A stretch of DNA of 6,476 bases. Origin: an uncultured Micrococcales bacterium. GTDB taxonomy: Bacteria > Actinomycetota > Actinomycetes > Actinomycetales > Microbacteriaceae. Positions 5,994 through 6,476 of this stretch are shown here, piece by piece. Position 1 is the stretch's first letter. Each line of letters opens with the position of its first letter. The DNA is taken from contig CAIYTL010000147.1 of assembly GCA_903929105.1 (NCBI GenBank), positions 1 through 6,476 of the forward strand. The letters are read 5' to 3'. The notes under the pieces are model-generated. The model did not search any database. It saw nothing but the letters and a program-made list of their open reading frames with translations, and was not told the origin of the DNA. The translations under genes and the position numbers were made by a program.

Positions 5994-6476
5994 TTAGAGA
6001 GCTAAGCGCTTTTCGACCACTCTGGCAATGCGGTCAGCCCATGACTGCGCAGTGCCTTCGTCGGCGGCCTCAACCATAACTCGCACTAGAGGCTCGGTGC
6101 CAGACGCGCGCAGCAGCACTCGACCGGTGTCGGCAAGTTCGGCCTCGGCATAGCGCACTACCTGCTGAAGCTCTTCGTCGCTGTCGACTCGCTTGCGGTC
6201 GACGCCAGAAACGTTAACTAAAACCTGCGGGTAGACCTTCATCACCTGGGTTAGTTCGCGCAGCGTTTTGCCGGTGCGAGCCACTTCGGCAAGCAGCAGC
6301 ATGCCGGTCAAAATGCCGTCGCCGGTGGTTGCGTAACGCGAGAAAATTAGGTGCCCTGACTGCTCGCCACCAAGGGTGTAGCCGCCATCACGAATGGCTT
6401 CAAGCACGTATCGGTCGCCAACTTTCGTTTCAATCATGTTGATGTCGGCGATTTTCATAGCCAGTTTCAAACCGAG
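5994..6476 (-). CDS. glmM: Phosphoglucosamine mutase, C-terminal part (5' end beyond window)
   Basis: GlmM converts glucosamine-6-phosphate, the GlmS product, into glucosamine-1-phosphate for UDP-GlcNAc synthesis. The visible 160 codons, read from the right edge to the TAA at 5996-5994, are the last third of a protein usually about 445 residues long. The frame is open at the edge and starts in LGLKLAMK. The sugar-binding loop GGEQSGH is at visible residues 36-42, preceded by ETKVGDRYVLE (16-26). The phosphate-binding loop RASGTEPLVRVM (123-134) belongs to domain 4. The Ser-phosphate active site and Mg-binding loop lie outside the window. An internal TTG at 6470 is not the true start, since conserved sequence continues past it. 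The gene ends 23 bp from the convergent coaA stop, with no clear terminator hairpin between. Other phosphohexomutases share the fold, but the GEQSGH loop and nearby glmS favour GlmM. Confidence 0.94.
   Translation of the reverse strand, partial: LGLKLAMKIADINMIETKVGDRYVLEAIRDGGYTLGGEQSGHLIFSRYATTGDGILTGMLLLAEVARTGKTLRELTQVMKVYPQVLVNVSGVDRKRVDSDEELQQVVRYAEAELADTGRVLLRASGTEPLVRVMVEAADEGTAQSWADRIARVVEKRLAL

Noticed and set aside
1..6476. A previously undescribed system, mobile element, CRISPR array, tRNA or integration site
   Set aside because: Nearly every base falls in recognisable housekeeping genes. The only non-coding gaps are 30 and 23 bp, and no repeats, att-like sites or transfer signs were seen.

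Overview
The window is a compact, protein-dense stretch of bacterial housekeeping DNA of moderate GC content. I found no mobile element, CRISPR array, RNA gene or recognisable defence or novel system. The gene order (glmM, inverted coaA, glmS, acpS, alr, tsaE, tsaB, rimI), the type I (CoaA) pantothenate kinase and the character of the proteins point to an actinobacterium. My best guess is a small-genome Microbacteriaceae of the planktonic freshwater kind; that placement is inference, since no marker gene such as 16S rRNA is present.

Layout. Positions 1-5009 hold six minus-strand genes that read from glmS (5009) leftwards through acpS, alr, tsaE, tsaB and rimI (cut by the window edge). Every junction overlaps: 1 bp (TAATG) at glmS/acpS, 8 bp at acpS/alr, and 4 bp at alr/tsaE (TTGA), tsaE/tsaB (TTGA) and tsaB/rimI (ATGA). 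They look like one translationally coupled operon. A 30-bp AT-rich gap (5010-5039) separates glmS from the divergent coaA on the plus strand. coaA is complete in content but carries a single-base frameshift around 5375-5388. It converges, across 23 bp, on the 3' part of glmM, which runs off the right edge on the minus strand.

How the genes work together. GlmS and GlmM are consecutive steps from fructose-6-phosphate to glucosamine-1-phosphate, which feeds UDP-GlcNAc and peptidoglycan; Alr supplies D-alanine to the same wall. CoaA begins CoA synthesis from pantothenate, and AcpS consumes CoA to make holo-acyl carrier protein. TsaE and TsaB belong to the machinery for the tRNA modification t6A, and RimI is the ribosomal-protein N-acetyltransferase that commonly sits beside them; tsaD would be expected just left of the window.

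The point most worth checking is the coaA frameshift: sequence error, recent pseudogene or recoding. Secondary points are the very short divergent promoter gap with no Shine-Dalgarno sequence on either side (likely leaderless mRNAs), the paired TTGA couplings with TTG starts, and the absence of nnrE between acpS and alr.
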